This document shows positions 45,339 to 55,007 of a stretch of 64,000 nucleotides of DNA, in pieces (the first letter of the stretch is position 1; every line of letters starts with the position of its first letter). The DNA lies in NCBI RefSeq assembly GCF_001421015.2, contig NZ_CP013023.1:62001-126000 (forward strand), read 5' to 3'. The notes beneath the pieces are model-generated. The model did no database searches. It was not told the DNA's origin and worked only from the letters and a program-made list of their open reading frames with translations. The DNA comes from Paenibacillus bovis (lineage in GTDB: Bacteria > Bacillota > Bacilli > Paenibacillales > Paenibacillaceae). The position numbers and the translations under genes were made by a program.

Positions 45339-47045
45339 TCAGGATAATACTTTGGATACGGCAGACTGCAGCTGGGTAGACATGGCATCCAGCTCCTCCG
45401 AGCCGGCTGCCAGTGTCTCCAGTTCATGGGCTACCGTCTCGGAAATAGTCAGTACCTGGCTGGAAGCAGACAGTGTATGTTCCACTGTATTTTCCAGCTT
45501 ACTCATCATACCACTTACCTGCTGGGCATATTCGACTTTCTGACGGGCAATAACAGATACTTCCTGTATACTGGCAGCTGTTGTACCGACAGCCTGCCAG
45601 ATCGCTTCCAGAGCCTCTTCAGAAGAATGGGCTGCTTCGCGCCCGGTATCCAGATGCGTTTTGCCCTGCTGAAGCATATCGACCGCCTGTTGCAGCGATT
45701 CACCCATTTTGGCGGTAAATTCTTCTACCGAGCTAGCTCCTTCGCTGGCTTGTTCAGCCAGCTTGCGTACTTCAGAAGCGACCACTGCAAATCCGCGACC
45801 TGCTTCTCCCGCACGTGCCGCTTCTATTGAGGCGTTCAGTGCCAGCAGATTGGTAGAACCGGCGATACCGGAAATGGTATGGGCAATCGACTTGATTTCT
45901 TTGGAGTACTTTTCCAGTTGACCAACGATACGGGCATTTTCCAAAGAAGATTCAGCAAAGCTGTCCAGTGCACGAATCGTCTGCGCCATCGTCTCCTTGC
46001 CCAGCTGCGCAGTTTCACGGGTGTACTGTGAATCCTGTACTGCACCATCTACACGTACAGCCGCCCGATCGATCAGCTGGGTCAGTGTATTCATCGTTTC
46101 CATCGAATCATGCAGCATACGGTTGCCGGCTTCGGCATTTGTGTTCATCTCTTTGTTGCTGGCTACAACCTGGCTGTAGGAACTGCTCATCTCCTCCAGC
46201 GAACGGGAAAATTGCTCGGACGAAGAGCTGATCTGACTGGCGGACGAATACATATTCTGACGGATATCCTGCATCAGATGGGACAGATTATCCATCATTG
46301 TGCGAATAGAGACCGATAGTCTGCCGATCTCGTCTCTGCTGTGTACATCCGGCAGCTTCACCTGCAGACTGCCACCGGCAACCTGCTCGGCTGCGCGTGT
46401 AATCATAACGAGCGGACGCAGCAGCCGCTTGGTCAGCAACCAGATCATAATAATGGCAGCAATCACTTCAAAGACGATAAACAGGATGATTCCCCGCTCA
46501 AATTCATTACTCGCCTGCTCATACGGAGCGTTCGGTACACCTACATACCAGATGCCGATAATATCACCGACTGCATTATGCAGCGGTATATAGGCAGCCT
46601 GATTGACCTGACCGACAACCTCGGCTTCACCGGTATAGGACTGTCCCTGCTTGAGTACAATATTGCCTACCTTGTCGGAAATCTTCGTACCGACTGCCCG
46701 GCTGCCATCCGGCTTGATCACGTTGGTCGCTACACGCGTATCCTGCAAAAACAGGGTCGCCGTATCACCGGTTTTCTTGCCGAAGTTATCCAGCCAATCA
46801 AAATTATCGTTCATTACCGTTGTGCCTTTGTACAGCTTGCCATCACGTTCGGACCACTCGCCCGGATACATGGCATCAATCAACAGCATTCCGGTATCCA
46901 GATCACTGAGTAGTTTTTTCTGCGCAGCCCCCACGATCTGACTATCTGCTTTTTTGACGGCATAATAGCCGAGCAATCCGCTGCCGATAATAATGACCAG
47001 ACTGATAAAGATCACCATTTTCTCCCTGAATCCCAATCTTTTCAT
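45339..47045 (-). CDS. Methyl-accepting chemotaxis protein with extracellular Cache domain
   Basis: The 568-residue transmembrane receptor has TM1 (about 8-28) and an extracellular Cache domain (about 30-185) with [28 protein letters not shown] and [18 protein letters not shown], the single-Cache pattern. TM2 (about 188-208), a HAMP domain with [27 protein letters not shown], and the signalling hairpin [42 protein letters not shown] follow. It senses a small molecule outside the cell and controls CheA; the ligand is unknown. The methylation helices flank the tip. It is a single gene with its own terminator. Flagellar or che genes are not in the window. Confidence 0.94.
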   Translation of the reverse strand: MKRLGFREKMVIFISLVIIIGSGLLGYYAVKKADSQIVGAAQKKLLSDLDTGMLLIDAMYPGEWSERDGKLYKGTTVMNDNFDWLDNFGKKTGDTATLFLQDTRVATNVIKPDGSRAVGTKISDKVGNIVLKQGQSYTGEAEVVGQVNQAAYIPLHNAVGDIIGIWYVGVPNAPYEQASNEFERGIILFIVFEVIAAIIMIWLLTKRLLRPLVMITRAAEQVAGGSLQVKLPDVHSRDEIGRLSVSIRTMMDNLSHLMQDIRQNMYSSASQISSSSEQFSRSLEEMSSSYSQVVASNKEMNTNAEAGNRMLHDSMETMNTLTQLIDRAAVRVDGAVQDSQYTRETAQLGKETMAQTIRALDSFAESSLENARIVGQLEKYSKEIKSIAHTISGIAGSTNLLALNASIEAARAGEAGRGFAVVASEVRKLAEQASEGASSVEEFTAKMGESLQQAVDMLQQGKTHLDTGREAAHSSEEALEAIWQAVGTTAASIQEVSVIARQKVEYAQQVSGMMSKLENTVEHTLSASSQVLTISETVAHELETLAAGSEELDAMSTQLQSAVSKVLS

Positions 47046-47381
47046 AAATCTCTTTTTCCCCCTTGGACATGACCCTGTCCTTTTATCAAAACGATTGCTG
47101 GCTTTTCATAAATTAAGAATGTTCCTGCTGCTAGAAGATGAGTGAATGAATAAGCCTTGAAGTTACTGGTAAATAACCAGCTTACCCCTAACTTATCGGA
47201 GAGAAAGGTAAATTAGTTAATGTCTTTTTGCTTAAAATTTGAAATTCAGCAAGCATTTCAGCAGTTTTCAGCATACTTACAGCAGTAGTTGTACTTGATC
47301 GCAACGGAAGTTATATGTGGTTTGGAGTGCAATATCTTTTGTTTGTTGAACGATTTATACTCTCTTGTGTACCATGTCATG

Positions 47382-47427
47382 CCAAAAAGCAATGCCGCGG
47401 CTTGAGAGCTGCGGCATTGCTTTTTGG
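47382..47427 (-). terminator. Terminator of the aminopeptidase-PucR-LRR operon
   Basis: Perfect 17-bp arms with a 12-nt loop start with AAAAAGCAATGCC. They lie 44 bp past the LRR gene stop and are flanked by A and T tracts. The remaining 340 bp up to the chemoreceptor start hold no gene; its promoter must lie there. Confidence 0.9.
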
Positions 47428-47470
47428 TATAGCTATTTAGGAAAGGACAGCGCGAGATGAGAAGCTTCGA

Positions 47471-48370
47471 TCAAGAAAACTGGATATCAAGCGTCTCATA
47501 ACGAGCAGCGTCAAACAGATGCTGTATGCCTTTTAGCGGCTTGCCGCAGTCTATAATGGTCAGTCTGCTCAAAGACAGCTCGGCCAGCCGCTCTGTATGG
47601 GTCCAGGATCTTGAATTTAGGATTTCCAGCTCGCGAAGCGAGGTTAGATCGGCGAGTGCGGCGACGTCCAGGCTTTTTATACTGTTTAGCAGCAGCGTCT
47701 CCAGTGCATGAAGATGAGACAAACGCCCAAGATTACAACCGCGGTCTGCTCCGATCAATCCCAGAGCTTTGAGCCCGGCAGGAATATCCGGCAGCCAATC
47801 GCCATTACCGGCACTGGACACGACCAGTACTTCCAGATTCAAAGCGCCGAATACCAAATTACCATTTTGGCGTCGATCATAGCTAAGATAGCGAAGACGC
47901 GGCAGCAGATCTTCGATGCCCTGCAGCACATGGGAGCAGTCTGCTGAGCCTCCATCATTCAGGATGGTCAGGCTATCGATCGACGTCTCGCCAAGCACCT
48001 CCCAATTCACTTTCCCATCCGGCAGTGGATCTTCGGTGTTAATAATCTGCAGCTTGCGCAGGCTCTGCGGCAGCTCGCCGGGTTGAAAATGGGTCAGCAT
48101 GGCCAGCGGCAGCTGCAGGAAATCAAGATCGCTGCATGCTGCGAGTGATACAGGCAGGCGAAATTTCGCTTTCTGCATTTGCCTGTATGTCGGCATCAAC
48201 CGAAGAGCAATGGTCTGGGGATCGATGGACAAATCCTGTGTCCACCGGGCTCCTGCCGCACCATCCTGGACAAACATATGGCAGTCGTTCGCACTGCCGA
48301 TACATCTATATCCTGTACGCTGTATATGAGTATAGGGAGCTGCCAAGCGATTGAACAAGCTGTCCAACAT
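47471..48370 (-). CDS. Leucine-rich-repeat-like protein of unknown function
   Basis: The 299-residue protein has irregular repeats of about 22 residues with LRR spacing, for example LSHLHALETLLLNSIKSLDVAALADLTSLRELEILNS and LSLSRLTIIDCG. An all-beta or leucine-rich repeat solenoid over residues 100-299 is likely. There is no signal peptide, so it is cytoplasmic. I do not recognise a family. It starts 18 nt after the pucR gene with an AAGGAGG site, so it is the last gene of a three-gene operon. No function is suggested by the family, and a protein-interaction role is the only reasonable guess. Confidence 0.6.
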   Translation of the reverse strand: MLDSLFNRLAAPYTHIQRTGYRCIGSANDCHMFVQDGAAGARWTQDLSIDPQTIALRLMPTYRQMQKAKFRLPVSLAACSDLDFLQLPLAMLTHFQPGELPQSLRKLQIINTEDPLPDGKVNWEVLGETSIDSLTILNDGGSADCSHVLQGIEDLLPRLRYLSYDRRQNGNLVFGALNLEVLVVSSAGNGDWLPDIPAGLKALGLIGADRGCNLGRLSHLHALETLLLNSIKSLDVAALADLTSLRELEILNSRSWTHTERLAELSLSRLTIIDCGKPLKGIQHLFDAARYETLDIQFS

Positions 48371-48388
48371 AAGAAAGCCTCCTTGGGT

Positions 48389-49933
48389 CTATTCATCTTC
48401 AGGATGCTCCATCAGATAATAATAAATCAGGCACATATGCATAATGAACTGCTCGTGTGGATCATTCAGGTCTATACCGGTCATTTCGCGTATCCGATCC
48501 AGCCGGTATTTGACCGAGTTACGGTGAATAAACAGCTGGCTTGCTGTATCCATCAAGCTGCCGCGACTGTCCAGATAAAAGAACAGCGTGCGCAGCAACT
48601 CACTATGATGCTCTTCATCGTACTGCTTGAGCCGCCCCAGCTTGCGATCGAACAGTTCACCAAATCCACGTTCATCGACCGAACCGCGCAGCAGATGATA
48701 AATCTCCACATCCTGATAGGCCGTGAGCGAACCACCGCCGCTCAGACGGCGCGAGATCGTAAGCGCACTGCGCGCCTCACTGTATCCATGATGAATATCC
48801 CACAGCCATTTCGGCCGCCCGATACCAGCCCGATAGCCATGCAGACGTCCTTCACGATCATTCAGCCAGCCCGCGACAATCGTATCCCAAGGAATCTCCT
48901 GCTCCCCGTCAACGTTAGCCTGTTCCTGCTCGGCAGGCGGGGTAGGCAGGAACAAAATCGCACGGTTGCTGCGGAATTCGATATGAGGACGAACTCCGTA
49001 TTTCTCCGCCTCGATCGCCAGCAGATGGTTCATCCATTCTTCTTCGGGAGCAGTCTGGCCCTCGATCACGACAATCTCCCACTGCTGCGCCGGATTCATA
49101 CCTAGCTGACGGCCGCGCTGCTCTACTTCTGACCGCGGTGGAACAGGCGGCGTCATCAGTTCATCGATAAAGTTGCCGCGCAAACGACTCTCGGTATCCT
49201 CGATAATCCGGTTGCGCATCAGCTCCAGTGCCAGCACAAGCCGTGCCTGCTCGACACCAACCTCTTCCATCGTGTCCAGCTTTTCTTTATCTACGATCAG
49301 ACGGGCGACACTGCGCCGATCCACATTGATATTCCAGCTAAGTGGATCGGATGCCTGTCTATAATCCCAGCCTGCCGGAGAGGAGACAATAGTTACCCCG
49401 GTATTGTCAATGACTGCGACCGGTGCCTTGAGCAGCTCGGATACATGATCATTGACTGCCTGAATACCGATATTCTCCAGCACCATCATCGTCAGCTTGC
49501 GGTACACCTCGTCCGAACGCCGCAGGATAGAGGCCTGACGGTCCAATACCTGCTCCATGACGGCCTGTGTAATCTCGGTATACGGGATATCCGGTGGCAG
49601 CTCAATAAGCGGCAGGCCGTATTGTTCGCTTACCTGGATCGCTGCCTCCGGTATTCCCTGGAGAAAGTGCGCAGGCTTGATCGCAAGCGCTGCTGCCTTG
49701 CCTTTTGACAGAGCTATAATCATATCCACCAGTCGTTCCGGCTCATGGCGGATCGGATAGGCTGTTGTCATCAGCAGCACACCTTCCCGTATCCCGCCTT
49801 CCAGATCAGGCGTCTCCATAATATCAATACATTGCACCGCTCGCTCCAGTCCACGCTCTCCACTAATAACACGGGCGCTTTGCAGCAGCGGAATCTGCAG
49901 CAGCTCGCGCAGCATAATTCCTGTTGTCTTCAT
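48389..49933 (-). CDS. PucR family transcriptional regulator
   Basis: The 514-residue protein has a PucR N-terminal domain (about 7-130: MLRELLQIPLLQSARVISGERGLERAVQCIDIMETPDL). A middle region follows, with a CdaR/GGDEF-like domain at about 290-410 and the C-terminal HTH_30 domain (about 450-510: TASQLFIHRNSVKYRLDRIREMTGIDL), the hallmark of PucR/CdaR activators. PucR of Bacillus controls purine catabolism; relatives sense many metabolites. It lies 46 nt after an aminopeptidase gene and before the LRR gene, so it probably autoregulates this operon. No purine-degradation genes are present. The effector is unknown. Confidence 0.88.
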   Translation of the reverse strand: MKTTGIMLRELLQIPLLQSARVISGERGLERAVQCIDIMETPDLEGGIREGVLLMTTAYPIRHEPERLVDMIIALSKGKAAALAIKPAHFLQGIPEAAIQVSEQYGLPLIELPPDIPYTEITQAVMEQVLDRQASILRRSDEVYRKLTMMVLENIGIQAVNDHVSELLKAPVAVIDNTGVTIVSSPAGWDYRQASDPLSWNINVDRRSVARLIVDKEKLDTMEEVGVEQARLVLALELMRNRIIEDTESRLRGNFIDELMTPPVPPRSEVEQRGRQLGMNPAQQWEIVVIEGQTAPEEEWMNHLLAIEAEKYGVRPHIEFRSNRAILFLPTPPAEQEQANVDGEQEIPWDTIVAGWLNDREGRLHGYRAGIGRPKWLWDIHHGYSEARSALTISRRLSGGGSLTAYQDVEIYHLLRGSVDERGFGELFDRKLGRLKQYDEEHHSELLRTLFFYLDSRGSLMDTASQLFIHRNSVKYRLDRIREMTGIDLNDPHEQFIMHMCLIYYYLMEHPEDE

Positions 49934-49979
49934 TTTCTTTCACCGCCGTTATCGCAAATTAATACCTTGCAGCTGCTGT

Positions 49980-50927
49980 TTAACCCAGCAGCTCGCCGGC
50001 ACGCATAATCAGCTGGTCATCCAGATACACATCAGGCTGTTTCACCACGATATCGATATGTACGCCAGCCGCGACAGTACCGCCAAACGTATTGTTGCTG
50101 CCAAAAGCAACATGAATCGTTCCGTATACTTTCTCATCTTCCAGTACGATGCCGGTGATACGGGCTTTGTCATTGGTACCAATACCGAATTCTCCCAGCA
50201 TCCGCCCCTGATCATCGCCAAGCATACGCAGCAGTTCGTCGCCTTTGTCTCCTTCGGCAGCGATCAGTCTTCCATCCGCTACGGTCAACAGCAGCGGACT
50301 GTCCAGTGCACCCAGACCGGCTACCGAGCCATCTGCCAGAATTTTCCCTTCGGCTGTTCCTTCCAGCGGTGCAATATAGGCTTCACCCGAGGGCAGATTA
50401 CCGGATTCACCGGGGTTCAGGTACAGGCCGGTGCTCGGTACTCCCTCTCTGCTGTCGATAGAGAAGTTCAGGCTGTAGCCGTCCTTTTCGATGCGTACGC
50501 TGGAAGCGCGAGTCAGCAGCTGTGTTACTTTTTCCGTCAATTCCTTGACCTTGGAATATTCGGCGGTGATCGCTCCATGAGTGAACATATCCTCGGTAAT
50601 GCCCGGCATTGTCGCTACGCGCGCACCGGCAGCTGCGGCCTGCTTGCGCGCTGATGTATGGGTCAGGGAGTAGCGTGTCACACAGACAGCTACCGAAGCA
50701 TTCATCATTGCCATCGCGATAGAAGCCGGTGGTTCCTCGCCCGACTTGCTGCGCTCCTGCATCACCATCAGCATCGATTCGGCACCAAGACGCTTGCCCG
50801 CTTCATAGAGGGATTCCGCCAGTTCCTTGCGGCTGTCATCGGTTACGACGACCAGCGTTTCGCCGGGCTGAAGACCCAGGCAGTCGATCAGTACATTTTT
50901 GCTAATTTCTATTCGTTGTTCGTTCAT
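49980..50927 (-). CDS. M29-like leucyl aminopeptidase
   Basis: The 315-residue protein fits the shorter thermophilic-aminopeptidase-like group: QPGETLVVVTDDSRKELAESLYEAGKRLGAESMLMVM at the N-terminus, GEAYIAPLEGTAEGKILADGS with the metal-ligand Glu, LGEFGIGTNDKARITG, and VYGTIHVAFGSNNTFGGTVAAGVHIDIV, with His and Asp ligands. These residues form the two-metal site of M29 peptidases. It is shorter than classic M29 enzymes (about 410), as is usual for this subgroup. GGATGGAG precedes the ATG. It is the first gene of the aminopeptidase-PucR-LRR operon. Confidence 0.82.
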   Translation of the reverse strand: MNEQRIEISKNVLIDCLGLQPGETLVVVTDDSRKELAESLYEAGKRLGAESMLMVMQERSKSGEEPPASIAMAMMNASVAVCVTRYSLTHTSARKQAAAAGARVATMPGITEDMFTHGAITAEYSKVKELTEKVTQLLTRASSVRIEKDGYSLNFSIDSREGVPSTGLYLNPGESGNLPSGEAYIAPLEGTAEGKILADGSVAGLGALDSPLLLTVADGRLIAAEGDKGDELLRMLGDDQGRMLGEFGIGTNDKARITGIVLEDEKVYGTIHVAFGSNNTFGGTVAAGVHIDIVVKQPDVYLDDQLIMRAGELLG

Positions 50928-51147
50928 TGGTCTCCATCCTTTACGTTCTTGTTCTCTGCTCTTGCAGGCAGGTTCTACCTATATTGTTCCATAACTACGC
51001 CCAAAACGCTAATCATTCGGCAGACAGGCGGTGATATGGATCAGCCATAACGCTGCGCAGAAATGATCGGCAGTGACAGCTGTCTATTTTCAGGTATAAT
51101 AAATGCTTATTACATACTTTATCGTACTAAAGGAAGGATGGATGGGA

Positions 51148-51684
51148 ATGAAGCAGGCACTGATCATCATCGATATGCAGGAGATTTTTTTCATGGGGGA
51201 AGAAAATGCATTATACCGCCGCGATGCGCTCATTACCCATGTCGAGCAGTGGATTGAAAAAGCGCGTCAAAAACAGGTTCCAATTGTATTTATTCAGCAT
51301 ACCAGCTATACCGCGGGAGAAGAGCTCTACGTAGATACACCGGAATGGCAGATTTGCAGTCGCCTGTCCCGTACAGCAGACGATACAGTAATCCGCAAAA
51401 CCCGTTGGGATGCCTTTTATAATACCGAATTGCTGGAATGGCTGGATCAGCATAGGATCGAGCAGCTCATTTTCGCTGGTGCGCAAACGGAATTTTGCAT
51501 GGATACCACGATTCGCGCGGCATACAGTCTCGGCTATCAGGCTAATATTGTCGCTGCCGACAGCCATAGTACACTGGATAGCAATGAATTGACTGCCCAA
51601 CAGATTATTCAGCATCATGAACATATATGGAATGGCAGATTTGCTAACCTGCAATCTATAGATACTGCCTTTCCATCTGCATAA
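51148..51684 (+). CDS. Isochorismatase-like cysteine hydrolase
   Basis: The 178-residue protein has the catalytic triad of the family: Asp9 in LIIIDMQEIF, Lys84 in IRKTRWDAF, and Cys117 in GAQTEFCMDTT, with the usual cis-peptide region before the Cys. Such enzymes hydrolyse amides or vinyl ethers (nicotinamidase, isochorismatase, N-carbamoyl compounds); the substrate is not predictable here. GGAAGG lies upstream; ATG codons at 51142 and 51148 both fit, and the family alignment favours 51148. It is a single gene. Confidence 0.9.
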   Translation: MKQALIIIDMQEIFFMGEENALYRRDALITHVEQWIEKARQKQVPIVFIQHTSYTAGEELYVDTPEWQICSRLSRTADDTVIRKTRWDAFYNTELLEWLDQHRIEQLIFAGAQTEFCMDTTIRAAYSLGYQANIVAADSHSTLDSNELTAQQIIQHHEHIWNGRFANLQSIDTAFPSA

Positions 51685-51805
51685 CACGTTCTTAAAATTA
51701 AATATATGTAAAATAAACTAACATTTATCTTATAATTATATTGTTATCCCTACTATTTCTTGTTAGAATCTCTCCTATACATCCAAAATATTAGGGGGTT
51801 ACATA

Positions 51806-52650
51806 ATGAACAAGGGGTATCTGTTAGCTTTATTTACATTACTTATTGGTGTATTAACTGCATGTGGGCAGCCACCTGCTCAGGACCCTGCTCCTCTGCC
51901 AGCAGCGAGTCCAGTACGCCTGCAGCAGCCAGTGGACCTGTCAGATTTGCTACCGATGCTTCCTATGCACCGATGGAATTTATGGATCTGGATCAGGTCA
52001 AAGGTTTTGATATCGACTTTATTGCAGCCGTCGCCAAGGAAGCCGGGCTTGAACATGAAATAACCAATGTAGGCTGGGATACCATGCTGGAGAGTGTGCG
52101 TCAGGGAACAGAATATCAGGCGGGCATCTCATCGGTGTCTATTACCGACGAGCGCAAGGACAGTTATGACTTTTCCCTGCCTTATTTTGAATCGACCAAT
52201 ATTATTATGGTCAAACAGGGTAGTCCGGTAAAATCGGCACTGGATCTCAAAGATAAAAAAGTCGCTGTCCAGAATGGTACCACCGCCGATATCCTGATGT
52301 CCGGCATTATGGGCGCGAACAATCCGGGGCTCAGCAAATTCGAGAGCAATGCACTGGCACTGATGGAACTGGACAGCGGCGGTGCGGATGCGGTTGTCGC
52401 GGATATCGCTGTTGTCCGTGAATATATCAAAAATAACCCGGACAAAAACCTGGTGAGTATCGCAGACTCCCAGAATTTCGATTCCGAGTATTACGGTATT
52501 ATTTATCCCAAAGGTAGCGAACTAAAAGCCAAGCTGGACCCTGCGATACAGAAAATCATCGACAACGGAACTTACGCAAAAATCTACAAAACATGGTTTG
52601 GTGAAGAGCCGGATCTTACCCATCTCAAAGCAGCCATGGCCAAAGGTTAA
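51806..52650 (+). pseudogene. Amino-acid ABC transporter substrate-binding lipoprotein, frameshifted near its N-terminus
   Basis: The lipoprotein signal (MNKGYLLALFTLLIGVLTACG, lipobox LTAC) starts at 51806 after a GGGGG site. The mature binding domain (VRFATDASYAPMEFMDLDQVKGFDIDFIAAVAKEAG...) is read in another frame that is open to 52650. The switch must fall between about 51865 and 51900, in a Pro/Ser/Ala-rich linker. One inserted or two deleted bases explain it. The binding domain is otherwise full length and intact (SBP_bac_3, polar amino acid type), so this is either a recent mutation or a sequencing error. The permease gene follows 3 nt later. Confidence 0.75.
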
Positions 52651-52653
52651 GCT

Positions 52654-53307
52654 ATGCAGGAATTCCGCTTTGATATCATTCTGTATTATCTGCCCATGCT
52701 GCTGCAGGGAACCCTACTGACGATCGGAATCTCCATTCTTTCTATTATACTGGGCTCTGTTCTGGGATTGATTGTTGGCTTTGGCCGGATGTCCGCTCAT
52801 GCCTATTTCCGTCTGCCGGCAGCCTGTTACATCAACTTTTTCCGTGGGACACCGCTGCTGGTGCAGATTCTGATTGTGCATTTTGGCGTGGTGCCCGCGC
52901 TGGTCGGTCATACCGATGTGATGATTGCCGCTGTGTTGTCGATGACGCTCAATTCCGCTGCGTATACGGCGGAGATTTTCCGGGCCGGTATCCAGTCCGT
53001 CGAGAAAGGCCAGACCGAGGCTTCGCTGTCGCTGGGCATGACGCACCGTCAGACGATGAGATATATTATCCTACCCCAGGCGATCAAGCGAATGGTGCCG
53101 GCTTTTGGTAATGAATTTATTGTGTTGATCAAGGATTCGTCCCTGCTCACCGTGATCGCAGCCAAGGAACTGATGTACTACGCCAATGTGATGCGCGGAC
53201 AGTATATGCGCATCTGGGAACCGTATCTGACCGCAGCGATTATTTACCTGATCCTCACCTATTCCCTGAGCAAGCTGCTGAACTGGTGGGAACGACGGAT
53301 GAACTGA
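52654..53307 (+). CDS. Polar amino-acid ABC transporter permease
   Basis: The 217-residue protein has five hydrophobic segments and the HisM/GlnP pattern: YINFFRGTPLLVQILIVHFG and the EAA loop EASLSLGMTHRQTMRYIILPQAIKRMVPAFGNEFIVLIKDSSLL, which contacts the ATPase. It lies 3 nt after the binding-protein gene, so the two are one operon. No ATP-binding subunit follows: the next gene is a convergent potassium transporter. A shared ATPase elsewhere, or a damaged transporter, must be assumed. Confidence 0.93.
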   Translation: MQEFRFDIILYYLPMLLQGTLLTIGISILSIILGSVLGLIVGFGRMSAHAYFRLPAACYINFFRGTPLLVQILIVHFGVVPALVGHTDVMIAAVLSMTLNSAAYTAEIFRAGIQSVEKGQTEASLSLGMTHRQTMRYIILPQAIKRMVPAFGNEFIVLIKDSSLLTVIAAKELMYYANVMRGQYMRIWEPYLTAAIIYLILTYSLSKLLNWWERRMN

Positions 53308-53528
53308 AGCCAGCTCACTTTAGCTCGTGTAGACGATAGAGTATGCTGCCTAGGCACTTATGATCTAGCAGAGCAGATTATCCTTCTATAAAGTATTACC
53401 TCTACGCAATCGGCAATTTATCACCGGTTACGCAGTTCGTAAACCATACCATGCTGCAGATGAACAAGTGGATTTATCATTCTTCTGCCCGCACATTTAT
53501 TCACCAGCTCTATACCTTATTTCGTAGC

Positions 53529-53586
53529 AAAAAAGCCTGTTTTCCTGCCAGGGTCGCAGCCCTCAAGCAGGAAAACAGGCTTTTTT
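53529..53586. terminator. Bidirectional terminator between the ABC permease and the potassium transporter genes
   Basis: Perfect 20-bp arms starting AAAAAAGCCTG enclose an inner AGGG/CCCT stem; six A and six T flank it. It can end both converging units. The 220 bp before it hold no gene. Confidence 0.92.
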
Positions 53587-53611
53587 ATGTGATGCGCTCT
53601 CACTGCGCAGG

Positions 53612-54988
53612 CTAACCGATCAGTACTTTTTCCTCCGGGTAGCTGTATTTCGGCGGTCGTCTCGTCTGTGCCAGTGCAAATGCCAGTGCCAGCGGACCGA
53701 GACGTCCGATAAACATCGTGATGATGATGATCAGTTTACCCGCAGGAGACAGATTCGGCGTGAGTCCCATCGAAGAACCTACCGTACCGAATGCAGATAC
53801 CGATTCATAAAAAATCGCCAGAAAAGTAGCACTGGAACCATGCTCGGTAATCGTCAGCAGGATCGTCAGCATGCAAACAATACCAAACGAGATCATGATC
53901 ACCGCCAGCGCCCGAAAAGCCATTTCAAAGCTAATCTTCCGCTGAAACGCATGAATCTCTGTCCGTCCGCGTACTACACTGTACAGACACAGAATCAGGA
54001 TCGCAAATGTATTGATCTTGATCCCGCCACCTGTCGATCCACTCGCTGCCCCGATAAACATCAGGATAATAAATACAAACTGGGTCGCTGCCATCAGTCC
54101 GGCGATATTGACCGTATTATAGCCCGAGGACCTTGGCATAACGCCCTGGAACAAAGCTGCCCAGATCTTGTCTCCCAGACTGAGCGGTCCGAGGGTAGCC
54201 GGGTTACTCCACTCTGCCACCAGTACGAATACTACACCGAATACGGTAGCAATCAACGAAGCGGTCAGCACCAGCTTGGTATTGAGCGAGAATCGGCGCC
54301 AGCGGCGCTTCTGGATAATATCGGTCAAAACGATAAAGCCCAGTCCACCTATCACAAATAGCGTAATGACAACCGTATTCACCACCGGATCCCCCACATG
54401 GGCAGACAGACTATCCGGACGCAGCGCGAAGCCTGCATTGTTAAATGAAGAAATCGCATAAAAAGCGCCATAATACCAGGCGCGCTTCCATCCCAGCTCC
54501 GGCGTCCAGTGCAGCGCCAGCGTAATCATCGCCACCGATTCCAATACAAACGCAATCAGGAAAATGTTCAGCGACAGCTTGACCAGTCCCTGTGTAGAAA
54601 AGGCATTGGTCGCCTGCTGAATCATCAGCCGCTGCTTGAGCCCGATCTGCTTGCCCAGTAGAACAGCAAACAGCACCCCGAATGTCATAAAGCCCAATCC
54701 ACCTATCTGGATCAGCACCATGATCACGACCTGTCCAAATAAGGAAAAGGCGGTACCCGTATCAAGCACCGCAAGCCCGGTCACACAGACTGCCGAAGTG
54801 GCGGTAAAAAGGGCATTCAACCAGCCTACGGAATGTCCGTGTGCACCCGATACCGGCAGACGAAGCAGCAGCGTCCCGATCAGGATCAGCACTGCAAAGC
54901 CCAGTGGAATCAGCCGTGCCGGATTAACAAAGCTGTGCATCTGCTGGTTCATCCGATAAGGGCCCTTGTTCCTTCCGAATCCTAGCAT
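53612..54988 (-). CDS. TrkH/KtrB-type potassium uptake channel subunit
   Basis: The 458-residue membrane protein has the fourfold P-loop pattern of Trk/Ktr channels: TSAVCVTGLAVLDTG, SSFNNAGFALRPDS, GVMPRSSGYNTVN and SAFGTVGSSMGLTPNLS, each with the filter Gly. Its size and lack of a TrkH-long N-terminus fit KtrB/KtrD. It needs a KtrA/KtrC-type regulatory subunit, which is not adjacent. The gene starts 19 bp after the NO synthase gene on the same strand, so they may be co-transcribed; a functional link is unclear. The ribosome site is weak at the chosen ATG. Confidence 0.92.
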   Translation of the reverse strand: MLGFGRNKGPYRMNQQMHSFVNPARLIPLGFAVLILIGTLLLRLPVSGAHGHSVGWLNALFTATSAVCVTGLAVLDTGTAFSLFGQVVIMVLIQIGGLGFMTFGVLFAVLLGKQIGLKQRLMIQQATNAFSTQGLVKLSLNIFLIAFVLESVAMITLALHWTPELGWKRAWYYGAFYAISSFNNAGFALRPDSLSAHVGDPVVNTVVITLFVIGGLGFIVLTDIIQKRRWRRFSLNTKLVLTASLIATVFGVVFVLVAEWSNPATLGPLSLGDKIWAALFQGVMPRSSGYNTVNIAGLMAATQFVFIILMFIGAASGSTGGGIKINTFAILILCLYSVVRGRTEIHAFQRKISFEMAFRALAVIMISFGIVCMLTILLTITEHGSSATFLAIFYESVSAFGTVGSSMGLTPNLSPAGKLIIIITMFIGRLGPLALAFALAQTRRPPKYSYPEEKVLIG

Positions 54989-55007
54989 GTTCTAGTTATT
55001 CATCCTC

